Below are positions 32,371-40,993 of a DNA stretch of 64,000 nt, one piece after another (positions within the stretch are counted from its first letter, which is position 1; each line of letters begins with the position of its first letter). Origin of the DNA: Myxococcales bacterium (GTDB lineage: Bacteria; Myxococcota; Myxococcia; Myxococcales; Myxococcaceae); NCBI GenBank assembly GCA_016191815.1, contig JACPVI010000024.1:62001-126000 (forward strand). The letters run 5' to 3'. A program made the position numbers and the translations under genes. The notes under the pieces were generated by a model. It did no database searches and was not told the DNA's origin. It was given only the letters and a program-made list of their open reading frames with translations.

Positions 32371-32394
32371 GTGAACGTGAACGTGAACGTGAAC
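32371..32394 (+). repeat. GTGAAC x4 hexamer repeat
   Basis: Four perfect tandem GTGAAC units at 32371, 32377, 32383 and 32389, followed by GTCGGCGAC, in the 140-bp gap before the lipoprotein gene. A hairpin-like GTCGCGGACC/GGTC region precedes it. Likely slippage-prone and a candidate variable locus between strains. Confidence 0.7.
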
Positions 32395-32438
32395 GTCGGC
32401 GACAACGTTTGGCTCTCGGCCAGTGCGATCCGTCTAGA

Positions 32439-34028
32439 ATGAAGCCGATGCGCCACTTGCCGCTTGGCCTCCTCGCTGCGCTGGCTTGCACTCCTCCGCC
32501 GCCCCCGCCGCCGCCGCCCCGCGACCCGCCCCAGGTGTTCCTGCTCGCCCCGGAGGCGAACGTGGTGGGCACCAGCATCAAGCTCACCTTGAACGTGAAC
32601 GGCTGCGACAAGGTGGCGAGCGCGTCGGTGCTCGACCGCGAGTCGTTCATCAAGAACGTCGACTTCCAGGGAAACCCCACCACGGTGGAGATCGCCTCCA
32701 ACGAGCTTTCGAGCCAGTACGCCACCCTGGGCATCGCCGCGGACCTCTCGCTGGTGGCGAAGGCCACCTGCGACGACGGCCGCACCAACAAGTCGCAGCC
32801 CACGCCGGCCAAGTTCTTCCCGGTGGAGCAGGTGGTGGAGAGCGCCGCGGGGAATCAGATGGCGCCGGACGTCTTCTACGCGGAGGGAGGCATCGGCGGG
32901 ACGGGCACCACCTTCGTCGGCTGCGTGGGCACCCAGTCGGGAACCGCGCTCGCCAGGGTGGACACCACCGGCACGGTGATCGGCGCCAACACCAGCCTGC
33001 CCTTCCCCTGCTCCTATCTCTCGCAGTTCACCGACAAGAACGCCGCCACCGGCAAGCGGTGGATGTGGGAGCGCGGCAAGGGAGCCTTCGCCTTCGATCA
33101 GAACCTGAACATCACCTCGTACTACGTGGGCGCGCTCTACGCCCTGGGCGTCGGGCCGGACGGAGACGCGATCGTCTACGAGAGCAAGGCGCCGGTCAGC
33201 TCGGTGATGCGCATCTCCCACGCGGCCGCGCCGCCGGGAAACCTGAGGTGGGCGGGCGGCTACAAGCCCAGCGGCCTCTTGATGGGAAACCCGGTGGTGC
33301 AGACGCAGCTCAACGCGGTGGCGCTCCCGGTCTGGTACGACGAGATCGGCGCCTACAACGGCACCGTGCGCATCGAGCGTGTGGACTACTCGAACGGCGC
33401 CTTCGTGGGGAGGAACGACCTCAAGGTGATCGAGTACGGCTTCCTCAACGCGCCGCGGATTCCCCCCGCGGTGTTCAACTCCGACGCCTCGATTCTCTAC
33501 TTCCCCTTCCAGACCGGCCAGGCGGTCAACACCGCCACCTCGGCGGTGATCGCCTGCGCCACCAACGCCGACGGCTGCGCGGGCGCCTCGCAAAGGTGGC
33601 AGAGCCCCATCCTCACCGGGCTCGTGGCGGCCAACATTCCCTTCTCCAACGGGAGCCAAGTGGCCGCGATCGCCGCCCAACACCTCTGGTTCCTCAACGC
33701 CACCAACGGCCAGGTGACGAACTTCGCGGGCAAGGCGATCATCCCCGATGGCTCGCTGGTCACTCTCGGGGCGCAGGCAGGGTTGGGGACGGACTTTTAC
33801 GTCCTGAACGGTCCGGTGGGCGGCTACCCGGTGGAGATCGTGGCGGTCGATTCGCCCTCCGACGGGGAGCTCTACCGCTACCAGATGAGCGGAGGGGTGA
33901 GCCCCACCAACGCGCTCACCATGGCCGTGGATGACTGGGGCGCAGCCTGGCTGCGGATCGGGCTCAAGCTGGTGAAGCCGCTGCCCCTCAAGCAGTACCG
34001 GCTCGTCCGCGGAGCAAACAGCGGGTGA
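32439..34028 (+). CDS. Polyproline-linker lipoprotein of unknown function
   Basis: About 529 residues from ATG 32439 (ATG 32448 is an alternative). Signal MKPMRHLPLGLLAALAC with lipobox LAALAC, directly followed by a run of nine prolines. The mature protein is beta-rich: VFLLAPEANVVGTSIKLTLN (an Ig-like strand pair), then repeated motifs like FVGCVGTQSGTALARVDTTG, YVGALYALGVGPDGDAIVYE and FYVLNGPVGGYPVEIVAVDS that suggest a beta-propeller. Few lysines or catalytic-looking residues. I do not recognise a family. A TAGAAT hexamer ends eight bases before the second ATG. Confidence 0.75.
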   Translation: MKPMRHLPLGLLAALACTPPPPPPPPPRDPPQVFLLAPEANVVGTSIKLTLNVNGCDKVASASVLDRESFIKNVDFQGNPTTVEIASNELSSQYATLGIAADLSLVAKATCDDGRTNKSQPTPAKFFPVEQVVESAAGNQMAPDVFYAEGGIGGTGTTFVGCVGTQSGTALARVDTTGTVIGANTSLPFPCSYLSQFTDKNAATGKRWMWERGKGAFAFDQNLNITSYYVGALYALGVGPDGDAIVYESKAPVSSVMRISHAAAPPGNLRWAGGYKPSGLLMGNPVVQTQLNAVALPVWYDEIGAYNGTVRIERVDYSNGAFVGRNDLKVIEYGFLNAPRIPPAVFNSDASILYFPFQTGQAVNTATSAVIACATNADGCAGASQRWQSPILTGLVAANIPFSNGSQVAAIAAQHLWFLNATNGQVTNFAGKAIIPDGSLVTLGAQAGLGTDFYVLNGPVGGYPVEIVAVDSPSDGELYRYQMSGGVSPTNALTMAVDDWGAAWLRIGLKLVKPLPLKQYRLVRGANSG

Positions 34029-34088
34029 GGCGGCTGGCCGAGCGGCCTGCCTCGTGGGCCCCCCGGCCCGGTAAGCTGAGGAGGAACG

Positions 34089-35021
34089 ATGCCCCGGGCC
34101 GTCACCTTCCTGGCGCTGCTTTTCCGAATAGGGCTGGGCCTCCTCGCCGCGGCCATCGCAGCCGGCTGCGCGCATCGGCCGCCCGCGGGGCCACCGCCGC
34201 AGCTGAAGATGCAGCTCGACGTGAAGGGGAGAGGCGAACCGGTGGTGCTGGTGGGAGGAGAGCTGGTTGGCTGGCTCGACTGGACGACACACCAGGAGGC
34301 GATCGCGAAGGGAAGGGCCGCGCTCAGGGCCCAGCCGCTGGCGGTCCAGTACGGCATCGAAGACCGCCCGCTGCCCGATGGCTACTCGGTGAAGCTGGAG
34401 GCGGACGCACTCATCGCCGGGCTGGACGAGATGGGCATCTCCCACCCGGTGGACCTGGTCGGTTGGTCCTACGGGGCGCTGATCGCGTTGGAGCTGGCGC
34501 TGGAGCATCCGGTACGGGTGCGGACGCTGGCGCTCATCGAGCCGCCGGCCTTCTGGGTGCTGGCGGCCACCGGCCGGAGCAACCCGGAGCTGGATCAGGA
34601 GTCGAAGGCGCTGCGCGAGCTGGCGCGCTTGCTCACGGTCAGGCCAAGCGACCAGCGGCTGATCGCGTACCTGCACGCGATGGCAATCGTGCCGAAGAGC
34701 CGCTCTCCGCGGGAGTTTCCGCGGTGGGCGGACTGGCTGCAGCACCGGCGCTCGCTGCGGATCGGCGAGGCGGCCTGGGCGGCTCGGGGAGAAGTGGCGC
34801 GCCTGCGCGCGCTGGACCGCCCGGTGCTGCTGGTCAAAGGAGGTGGATCGGCGCGGCTGCACCACGAGGTCGTCCACGGCTTGGCCTCGGAGCTGCCGCG
34901 GGCGATCCTGGTGGAGCTTCCGAGCGGGCACGCGCCTCACGAAGTTTCGCCGGAGGCATTCCTGCAGAATCTGGAGATGTTCCACGCCGCCGCGCACGCC
35001 AGCGAGTCTCCCGGCCTGTGA
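34089..35021 (+). CDS. Lipoprotein alpha/beta hydrolase
   Basis: 310 residues. The ATG at 34089 follows GAGGAGG. Residues 1-27 are a lipoprotein signal ending LLAAAIAAGC. The oxyanion strand VVLVGGELVGWLDW, nucleophile DLVGWSYGALIALELALEHP (G-W-S-Y-G), VLLVKGGGS and catalytic His region LPSGHAPHEVSPEAFLQNL fit an esterase/haloperoxidase-type hydrolase. The Asp usually found after the sixth strand is not obvious (GGGSARL where D is expected). Substrate unknown. A 16-bp palindrome, CTCGCCCCGGGGCGAG (35034-35049), beyond the stop may assist termination. Confidence 0.8.
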   Translation: MPRAVTFLALLFRIGLGLLAAAIAAGCAHRPPAGPPPQLKMQLDVKGRGEPVVLVGGELVGWLDWTTHQEAIAKGRAALRAQPLAVQYGIEDRPLPDGYSVKLEADALIAGLDEMGISHPVDLVGWSYGALIALELALEHPVRVRTLALIEPPAFWVLAATGRSNPELDQESKALRELARLLTVRPSDQRLIAYLHAMAIVPKSRSPREFPRWADWLQHRRSLRIGEAAWAARGEVARLRALDRPVLLVKGGGSARLHHEVVHGLASELPRAILVELPSGHAPHEVSPEAFLQNLEMFHAAAHASESPGL

Positions 35022-35124
35022 CTGCGAGCCCGCCTCGCCCCGGGGCGAGCTCCCCGCCTAGAAAGGGCGAAACCCGAGTCTGAGACACGCTTGGGCCGGG
35101 CCGCGCTGGGGGGCGCCCGGTGAG

Positions 35125-35901
35125 TCACCTACCCGCCGTCGCCTCGCCGGCCGGGTCTCGCTGTGGCTTGTTAGCGACCAGCAGGGCCTCGACGTTTCCC
35201 GCCGGGCCTGCCACCGGCGAGTCCATCACCCCCCGCACCTCGAGGCCCAATCCTTGCGCGAAGGCGGCGATGCGCTCGATCGCCTCGCGCCGCGCCTTTG
35301 GGTCGCGCACCACCCCGCCCTTCCCCACCTTCTCCGGCCCGACCTCGAACTGCGGCTTCACCAGGGCCACCACCAGCCCGCCGGGCTTGAGCCGCGCCGC
35401 CACGGGCGGCAGCACCAGCCTGAGCGAGATGAAGCTCACGTCGATCGTGGCCGCGTCCACCAGCTCCGGGAGCTCTCGCTCGCTCAGGTAGCGGGCGTTC
35501 ACCCGCTCGACCGAGACCACCCGCGGGTCGCGCCGCAGCTTCTCGTGGAGCTGCCCGTAACCCACGTCGATGGCGTACACCTTCCGCGCGCCCTGCTGGA
35601 GCATCACGTCGGTGAATCCGCCGGTGCTCGCGCCGATGTCCGCCGCCACCTTCCCCTCCAGCCGCAGCTCGAAGCGGTCGACCGCGGCCTTCAGCTTCAG
35701 CCCGCCGCGCGACACGTAGGGCAGCGTCTCGCCTTTGAGCCGCAGCTCGGCGTCGCCGGCAACCAGCGTGCCCGGCTTGTCCACCCGCCGCTCGCCCACC
35801 ATCACCTGCCCCGCGAGGACGAGCGCTTGGGCCTTGGCCCGCGACGGCGCGAGCCCTCGCTCGACCAGGAGCACGTCCAGCCTCTGCTTGCGCGGCTTCA
35901 C
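35125..35901 (-). CDS. tlyA: TlyA-family S4-domain RNA 2'-O-methyltransferase
   Basis: 258 residues. S4 RNA-binding domain at 6-66 (QRLDVLLVERGLAPSRAKAQ, GQVMVGERRVDKPGTLV). The FtsJ/RrmJ-type fold follows: VAADIGASTGGFTDVMLQQG binds AdoMet, DVSFISLRLVLPPV and VVALVKPQFEVGPEKVGKGG carry the catalytic lysines and acidic residue. TlyA methylates ribosomal RNA riboses (16S C1409 / 23S C1920 in mycobacteria); bacterial homologues were often named haemolysin A. The gene ends the xseA-xseB-RR-ispA-tlyA string, six bases after ispA. In many bacteria tlyA also lies beside xse and isp genes, which supports the call. Confidence 0.93.
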   Translation of the reverse strand: MKPRKQRLDVLLVERGLAPSRAKAQALVLAGQVMVGERRVDKPGTLVAGDAELRLKGETLPYVSRGGLKLKAAVDRFELRLEGKVAADIGASTGGFTDVMLQQGARKVYAIDVGYGQLHEKLRRDPRVVSVERVNARYLSERELPELVDAATIDVSFISLRLVLPPVAARLKPGGLVVALVKPQFEVGPEKVGKGGVVRDPKARREAIERIAAFAQGLGLEVRGVMDSPVAGPAGNVEALLVANKPQRDPAGEATAGR

Positions 35902-35907
35902 CTGCCC

Positions 35908-36801
35908 TCAGCGATCGCGCTCGGCCGCGTACCGCGCCAGCATCGCCAGCGGCCCGGGCTCCGGCTCGAGCGGACGAATCGCCGCCGCCGCCAGCTCCGC
36001 CTGCTCGCGCGCCATTGCCCGGGAGGCCTCGAGGCCCAGCACCGCCGGGAAGGTGGGGCGGCCCCTGGCGGCGTCCGCCCGGGTCGGTTTCCCCATCGCC
36101 TCGCGCGAGGCGGTGACGTCGAGGACGTCGTCGGCGATCTGGAAGGCCAACCCCACCGCCCTTCCGTAAGCGTCGGCGAGCCGAAGCTCCGACTCCCTGG
36201 CGCCGGCCGCGAGCGCACCCATCCGGCACGACGCGCGGATGAGGGCGCCCGTCTTCAATCCGTGCATCCGCTCGAGGTGGGCGCGGTCGGCGGGCCGGTC
36301 CGCGGCGATGTCCAGCACCTGTCCCCCCACCATCCCCGCCGCGCCCGCCGCACCCGCCAGCTCCGCGCACAGAGACGCCCGCAGCGGGGTTGCCTCGCGA
36401 GTCAGCAGCGCGAACGCCTCGGTCAGCAGCGCGTCGCCGGCCAGGATCGCCATCGCCTCCCCGAACACCTTGTGGCTGGTCGGCCGCCCGCGACGCAAGT
36501 CGTCGTCGTCCATGGCCGGGAGATCGTCGTGGATGAGCGAGTAGGCGTGCACCCACTCGACCGCGCAGGCGGCGTCGTCCGCGGCCTCTCCGCCGCCGCC
36601 GCTGGCCCTGCTCACCGCGTCGGCGAAAGACAGGCAGAGGGTCGGCCTGAGCCGCTTCCCCCCTCCGAGCACCGAGTACCGCATCGCCTCGAGGAGCGCT
36701 TCCGGCGCGCGCCCAAAGAGCGTCGAGAGCCGCGGCTGGAGCAGCGCCTCGACGCGGACGCGCGTCGCTTCCAGGTATGGCGCGAGCGCGAAAGGAGCCA
36801 C
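35908..36801 (-). CDS. ispA: Polyprenyl (farnesyl/geranyl) diphosphate synthase
   Basis: 297 residues. The first aspartate-rich motif is DDLPAMD at 92-98 (SLIHDDLPAMDDDDLRRGRP), with two residues between the Asp pairs, as in bacterial short-chain FPP synthases. The second is VGLAFQIADDVLDVTAS. GGGKRLRPTLC is the IPP-binding segment. It condenses IPP with DMAPP/GPP to make C15-C20 chains for carotenoids, quinones and undecaprenyl carriers. The gene starts immediately after the stop of the response regulator gene. dxs is not in the window. Confidence 0.92.
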   Translation of the reverse strand: MAPFALAPYLEATRVRVEALLQPRLSTLFGRAPEALLEAMRYSVLGGGKRLRPTLCLSFADAVSRASGGGGEAADDAACAVEWVHAYSLIHDDLPAMDDDDLRRGRPTSHKVFGEAMAILAGDALLTEAFALLTREATPLRASLCAELAGAAGAAGMVGGQVLDIAADRPADRAHLERMHGLKTGALIRASCRMGALAAGARESELRLADAYGRAVGLAFQIADDVLDVTASREAMGKPTRADAARGRPTFPAVLGLEASRAMAREQAELAAAAIRPLEPEPGPLAMLARYAAERDR

Positions 36802-37188
36802 TCAGGTCCCCTGGGACGGCCCGGTGAGCTGCCGGATCTTGTCCACCAGCTCCGACACCGCGATGGGTTTGGTGAAGTAGCCCTCGGCGCCCACCGCGAA
36901 CCCCCGCTGGACGTCCGCGTGCGACGTCCGGGCGGTGATGAAGACCACTGGGATGTGGCGGAACTCCTGGTTGCTCTTCACCGCCCGGCAAAGCTCGAAG
37001 CCGTCGATCCAGGACATGTTCACGTCCAGGAGGATCACGTCCGGCTTGTCCACGTGCAGGGTGGAGATGAGCCTCAGCCCGTTGGCCACGTGGCTCACCT
37101 GGAAACCCTCCATCGACAGGGCGAGCGCCAAGACCTCGCGCGTCTCACGGTCGTCGTCGACGATGATCACCTTCGGCTTGTCGGCCAT
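36802..37188 (-). CDS. Single-domain response regulator
   Basis: 128 residues from ATG 37186-37188. A complete CheY-like receiver: acidic pair DDD (11-13), phosphoacceptor D55 in VILLDVNMSWIDGFELCRAV, Thr at VVFITARTS and Lys at YFTKPIAVSELV. There is no output domain, so it would act by protein contact. It is inserted between xseB and ispA, and kinase partners must be encoded elsewhere. M. xanthus has many such orphan CheY-like proteins in motility and development, so a link to the tad genes upstream is possible but not shown. Confidence 0.9.
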   Translation of the reverse strand: MADKPKVIIVDDDRETREVLALALSMEGFQVSHVANGLRLISTLHVDKPDVILLDVNMSWIDGFELCRAVKSNQEFRHIPVVFITARTSHADVQRGFAVGAEGYFTKPIAVSELVDKIRQLTGPSQGT

Positions 37189-37193
37189 GGCAC

Positions 37194-37520
37194 CTAGAAG
37201 GGCACGTCCTCCGGCTTTTGGGCGCCCTTCGGTGAGGCCGCCGGGTCCTCGGCTCCCGCTTCCTCGAGGGGACGGGTCTGGCCGTCCTCGCTGAGCAGTT
37301 GCTCGATGCGCTTCTCGGCTTCGTCCAGGAGCTGCTCGCCCTTCTTCACCAGCTTCACGCCCTCGGCGAACTTCTCCAGTGAGTCCTCGAGCGACAGCTT
37401 GCCGCCCTCCAGCTCGTCCACCACCGCCTGGAGCCGCGTCACCACCTCGCTGTAGCGCTCTTTTCCGCCGGCTTGCTTCGAGTCCTTCGCCAAGGTGCGG
37501 CCTCCGAGGTGGGGCGCCAC
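37194..37520 (-). CDS. xseB: Exodeoxyribonuclease VII small subunit
   Basis: 108 residues, long for XseB (usually 60-80) owing to a 40-residue acidic tail. The core RYSEVVTRLQAVVDELEGGK, LSLEDSLEKFAEGVKLVKKG, EQLLDEAEKRIEQLL is the typical helical hairpin with the LSLEDSL-x-F/YE-G motif. It follows xseA by 42 bases. The first ten residues (MAPHLGGRTL) may not be translated, as internal starts are possible. Confidence 0.92.
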   Translation of the reverse strand: MAPHLGGRTLAKDSKQAGGKERYSEVVTRLQAVVDELEGGKLSLEDSLEKFAEGVKLVKKGEQLLDEAEKRIEQLLSEDGQTRPLEEAGAEDPAASPKGAQKPEDVPF

Positions 37521-37562
37521 AATCTACGGAGGCGACGCCCTTTTCGCAAAGGCCCAATGGGC

Positions 37563-39122
37563 CTAGCGGCCCTTGCGCGCGGCGGTCACGGTGGCCTCGA
37601 TCCGATCGCACTGCTCCAGGCCTTCCACCCTGGAAGCGGCCAGCCGGACGGCGATCTCCTCGCCCGGCGAGACATCGGCCGCGCCGCGCACCACCTTGCC
37701 GTCGGCGCGCCTGAACACAATCGAGTAGCCGCGCGCCAGCACCGAGAGCGGGCTCATCGCCTGGAGGCCCCCCGAAAGCCTCCCCAGCTGGGCCCGCCCT
37801 TCGCCGATCGCCCGGCGGGCCGCTCCCACCAGCCGCGAGCGGGCGCGCGAAGCCCCGAGCTCCTCGGTATGCGCGCGCAGCGTCGCGCGAGCCAACGAGC
37901 CGAGCCGCTGCTCTAGCGCTCGAAGGCCCTGCCTCCGGGCCAAGAGCAGCGCCTGCGGCCGGCGCCGGTTCATCCGATCGGAGAGCCCACCGAGCGCCTG
38001 GCGCCGGGACGAGATGGCCCGCCTGAGCGCGCGCCCGAGCTGGTCCGCCCGCTCCGCGAGGGCGAGCCTGCGCTGGGAGAGCGCCCGCCGGGGATCGACG
38101 AGGCGGGAGGATAGCCGGCCGAGCCGCTGGCGGGACTCGAGGATTCCCCGCTCGGCCGCCTTCCGCAGCCGGTGGCGGGCGGTGGCCAGGCCGTGCTGGA
38201 GATCGGCGAGGACCGGAGCGAGCTTCTCCGCCGCGGCGCTCGGCGTGGGCGCGCGGTAGTCCGCCACGAAGTCGGCGATGGTGAAGTCCACCTCGTGGCC
38301 GATCGCCGAGACCACCGGCACCGGGCAGTCGAAGATCGCCCGGGCCACCGCCTCCTCGTTGAAGGTCCACAGGTCTTCCACCGAGCCGCCGCCGCGCGTC
38401 ACCACCACCACGTCCACGTCGGTCTTGGAAAGCCACCTCAGCGCCCGCACCACCTCCGATGCGGCCCCCTCGCCCTGCACCCTCGCGTCGCACACCAGCA
38501 CCGGGAGCCTTTGATGCCGCGCGTGCAGCACCCGGAGGAAGTCCCGGAGCGCCGCGCCGGACACGCTGGTCACCACCCCGATCCGCCGGGGCAGGAACGG
38601 AAGCGCCCGCAGCGGGCGCTTCCTCTTCTCGCCGAACAGCCCCTCGGCGGCGAGCCTTTCCTTGAGCTGCTCGAAGGCCAAGGCCAGCGCTCCCACGCCT
38701 TCCGGCTCGATGCGGGAGACGATCAGGCTGTAGCGGCCCTGGGGCTCGTACACGTCGACGCTGCCCTCGGCGATCACCGCCAGCCCTTCCTTGGGCCGGA
38801 ACTTGAGCCGCTGGGCCACCGAGGACCAGATCTTCACGTCGATGCAGGCGCCTTCGTCCTTGAGGCTGAAGTAGAGGTGCCCTCGCGGGTGCGGGCCCCG
38901 GAAACCGGAGATCTCCCCCCGGACCGTCACCCGGTGGAAACCGCGCTCCAGGGTGGACTTGATCTGCCGGGTCAGCTCGCTGACGGTGAGGATCGCCTTC
39001 GCCGGCGCGGCCGGCGGCTCGGGAGCCGGCTTGGGGGCCGGAGGGGCGCGGAGGACGTTCTCTTGCCGCTGTGCCGCACCGCCCGCGTCATCCGCCGGCG
39101 CGAAGAGGTCCCCTTGCTTCAT
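37563..39122 (-). CDS. xseA: Exodeoxyribonuclease VII large subunit
   Basis: 519 residues. The ATG at 39120-39122 overlaps the FHA gene stop (ATGA). An OB-fold tRNA_anti-like domain (45-140: LTVSELTRQIKSTLERGFHR, VRGEISGFRGPHPRGHLYFS LKD) precedes the catalytic exonuclease VII domain (RRIGVVTSVSGAALRDFLRV, DVVVVTRGGGSVEDLWTFNE, FDCPVPVVSAIGHEVDFTIA DFVADYRAPTPSAAAE). The arginine-rich coiled C-terminus ends MSPLSVLARGYSIVFR. A 40-residue proline/alanine N-terminal extension is unusual. The enzyme degrades single-stranded DNA with XseB. Confidence 0.95.
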   Translation of the reverse strand: MKQGDLFAPADDAGGAAQRQENVLRAPPAPKPAPEPPAAPAKAILTVSELTRQIKSTLERGFHRVTVRGEISGFRGPHPRGHLYFSLKDEGACIDVKIWSSVAQRLKFRPKEGLAVIAEGSVDVYEPQGRYSLIVSRIEPEGVGALALAFEQLKERLAAEGLFGEKRKRPLRALPFLPRRIGVVTSVSGAALRDFLRVLHARHQRLPVLVCDARVQGEGAASEVVRALRWLSKTDVDVVVVTRGGGSVEDLWTFNEEAVARAIFDCPVPVVSAIGHEVDFTIADFVADYRAPTPSAAAEKLAPVLADLQHGLATARHRLRKAAERGILESRQRLGRLSSRLVDPRRALSQRRLALAERADQLGRALRRAISSRRQALGGLSDRMNRRRPQALLLARRQGLRALEQRLGSLARATLRAHTEELGASRARSRLVGAARRAIGEGRAQLGRLSGGLQAMSPLSVLARGYSIVFRRADGKVVRGAADVSPGEEIAVRLAASRVEGLEQCDRIEATVTAARKGR

Positions 39123-40843
39123 TGCTTCTCGATCTGCTCGATCCAGCGCCGGGCCTTCTGGTTGTTCTCGTCGTCCCGCGGCGTCATCGCGATGACGTCC
39201 TTGAACAGCTTCATCGCCTCGTCCGGATTGGTTTCCTTGAGCGAGTAGGCCTGGAGGTAGAGGTCCTTCGCCTTCCCGCGCATCTCCGCGGCGATCGCCT
39301 GGGCGCCGGGGTGGCCGGGATCCACCTTGAGGGTCTTCTTGGCCAGCTCCATCGCCCTGCCCCACTCGCCCGCCGCCTTCGCCGCGGAGGCGCTCTTGTA
39401 GTAGTAGCCGGCCAGCCGGGTGCCGATGTTCTTCGCCATCTTGCTGTGCTCGCCCCCGCCCAGCGTCTCGTCCAGCTCCAACAGGTCCGACAACACCTTG
39501 GGCGGGAGCGACTCGAGCTGCCGGTACTTCTCCTGGAAGGAGGCGATCTGGGAGGGCAGCTTCCTGCACTGAGGGATCCGCTTGGCCGCGCAGTCATTGG
39601 CCAGGGCGTGCGCCCCGGTGATGTCCCCGTCGCGGAAGCGGGCCTCCACGTCCAGCCAGGGCTTGGGGACCACCTTCACCGGCGGCGGCGGCGGCTTGGT
39701 CAGCTCGGCGATGTTGGCCTTGGCCTGCTTGGAGAGCTCGGAGGTGTCGCGGTGCTCCGGGAAGGCCACCAGCATGTCGTCGGTCATCGCCTCGAGCTGG
39801 CGCATGCGCTCGAGGTCCTTGGCGCCGCCCGCCTCGAGCAGGGTGCGCGCCTCGGTGAGACGCGCGGACAGCTTCTCGTCCAGCCGGTGCCGCAGCGAGC
39901 GGAGCTGCTGGTACTGGGTGGTGTCCTCGGTGACTTTCTCCAGCTCCTGCTTGGCCGGCCCCAGCTTGCTGTCGGCGAGGAAGGTCGACGCCTGGGTGAG
40001 GTGCTGCTGGTTGGGGATCTCCTTGTTGGCGCGGTCGAGGTAGTCCTGCAGGGTGGGGTAGTTGGGGTTGATGGCGTGCATCTCCTCGAACTTCACCCGC
40101 GCCTCGGCCCACTTCCCCTCGCGGACCAGGTTCTTCCCCTCCTGAAAGATGACGCCGAGCTGGGCCCGCTTGGCCTGGGCGGCGCCCTCGACCTGCAGCC
40201 TCTGCCCCTCGCCGTGCCACTGGTAGAGCTTGATGCACAAGAGCGAGAGCACCACCACCGCCGCCGAGGCCCCTCCGATGAGGAGCAGCTTCTTCCGCTT
40301 CGCGGCGGTGGAGGGGTCCACCGCCTGCTGGCTCCGGGTGAGCCTCGCTCGGGCCGCCGAGGTCCGCCGCACCGGCAAGTCGGCCGGGCGCCGCGCCGGC
40401 AGGTCTGTGCCCGGCCTCCGCACCGGAAGGTTCCTTCGGTCGGTGGTGTGCTCCCCCTCCACGAAGGTCAGCTCGCTGTCGCCGATGGTGATCGAATCGC
40501 CGTTCTTGAGCAGGGTCTCCTCGGCGATCGCCTCTCCGTTCACCAAGGTCCCGTTGCCCGAGCCCATGTCGCTGGCCGCCCAGCCGCTGGCGAGCTTCCG
40601 GAGCAGCACGTGCTTTCTCGACACCGAGGTGTCGGGGATGGAGACCTGATTGTCGGCCGCCCGGCCCACCACCACCTCGTCGCCTATGAGCGGGAACTCC
40701 TCGCCCGCCGACGGGCCCGAGGTGCAGATCAACTTGGCCTTCGCGGAAGGCGCGACCGCCGACGACGCCGCGCGGCGCGGCGCTCCCGCCGGAGGCACAT
40801 TGGCGCTGGTCCTCCGCCTCGCCGGAGGGCTTCCACTCGACAT
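39119..40843 (-). CDS. FHA-domain membrane protein with TPR-like periplasmic part
   Basis: 574 residues. Residues 35-130 are an FHA domain (GDEVVVGRAADNQVSIPDTS VSRKH; SGNGTLVNGE), which binds phosphothreonine. A basic 60-residue linker precedes one membrane segment (KKLLLIGGASAAVVVLSLLC, about 195-215). The rest is helical with TPR-like repeats (KNLVREGKWAEARVKFEEMH, AAGEWGRAMELAKKTLKVDP). FHA proteins accompany tad and type VI/III systems as phospho-dependent assembly factors. Here it follows tadC by 150 bp and overlaps xseA, so it connects the pilus and nuclease parts of the operon. Confidence 0.82.
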   Translation of the reverse strand: MSSGSPPARRRTSANVPPAGAPRRAASSAVAPSAKAKLICTSGPSAGEEFPLIGDEVVVGRAADNQVSIPDTSVSRKHVLLRKLASGWAASDMGSGNGTLVNGEAIAEETLLKNGDSITIGDSELTFVEGEHTTDRRNLPVRRPGTDLPARRPADLPVRRTSAARARLTRSQQAVDPSTAAKRKKLLLIGGASAAVVVLSLLCIKLYQWHGEGQRLQVEGAAQAKRAQLGVIFQEGKNLVREGKWAEARVKFEEMHAINPNYPTLQDYLDRANKEIPNQQHLTQASTFLADSKLGPAKQELEKVTEDTTQYQQLRSLRHRLDEKLSARLTEARTLLEAGGAKDLERMRQLEAMTDDMLVAFPEHRDTSELSKQAKANIAELTKPPPPPVKVVPKPWLDVEARFRDGDITGAHALANDCAAKRIPQCRKLPSQIASFQEKYRQLESLPPKVLSDLLELDETLGGGEHSKMAKNIGTRLAGYYYKSASAAKAAGEWGRAMELAKKTLKVDPGHPGAQAIAAEMRGKAKDLYLQAYSLKETNPDEAMKLFKDVIAMTPRDDENNQKARRWIEQIEKQ

Positions 40844-40993
40844 GTCTACCCCGTGCTGCGTGTAGGCAGGGCGCTTACAGCTCGCCCTCGCGCGTGGTGA
40901 CGATTCTCGCAGCGAAGGTCGCCGCGAGGGAAGAGCCAGACCACTCGGCTGGCCGAGAGGTGGACGCCGCCCCCCTGCCCGGGGTCTTGGGCG

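Noticed and set aside
32280-34997. A 905-codon open frame antisense to the lipoprotein and hydrolase genes
   Set aside because: High GC leaves long antisense frames. Its composition (H, R, Q-rich, no domains) is that of a shadow, while the plus-strand genes have signal peptides and motifs.
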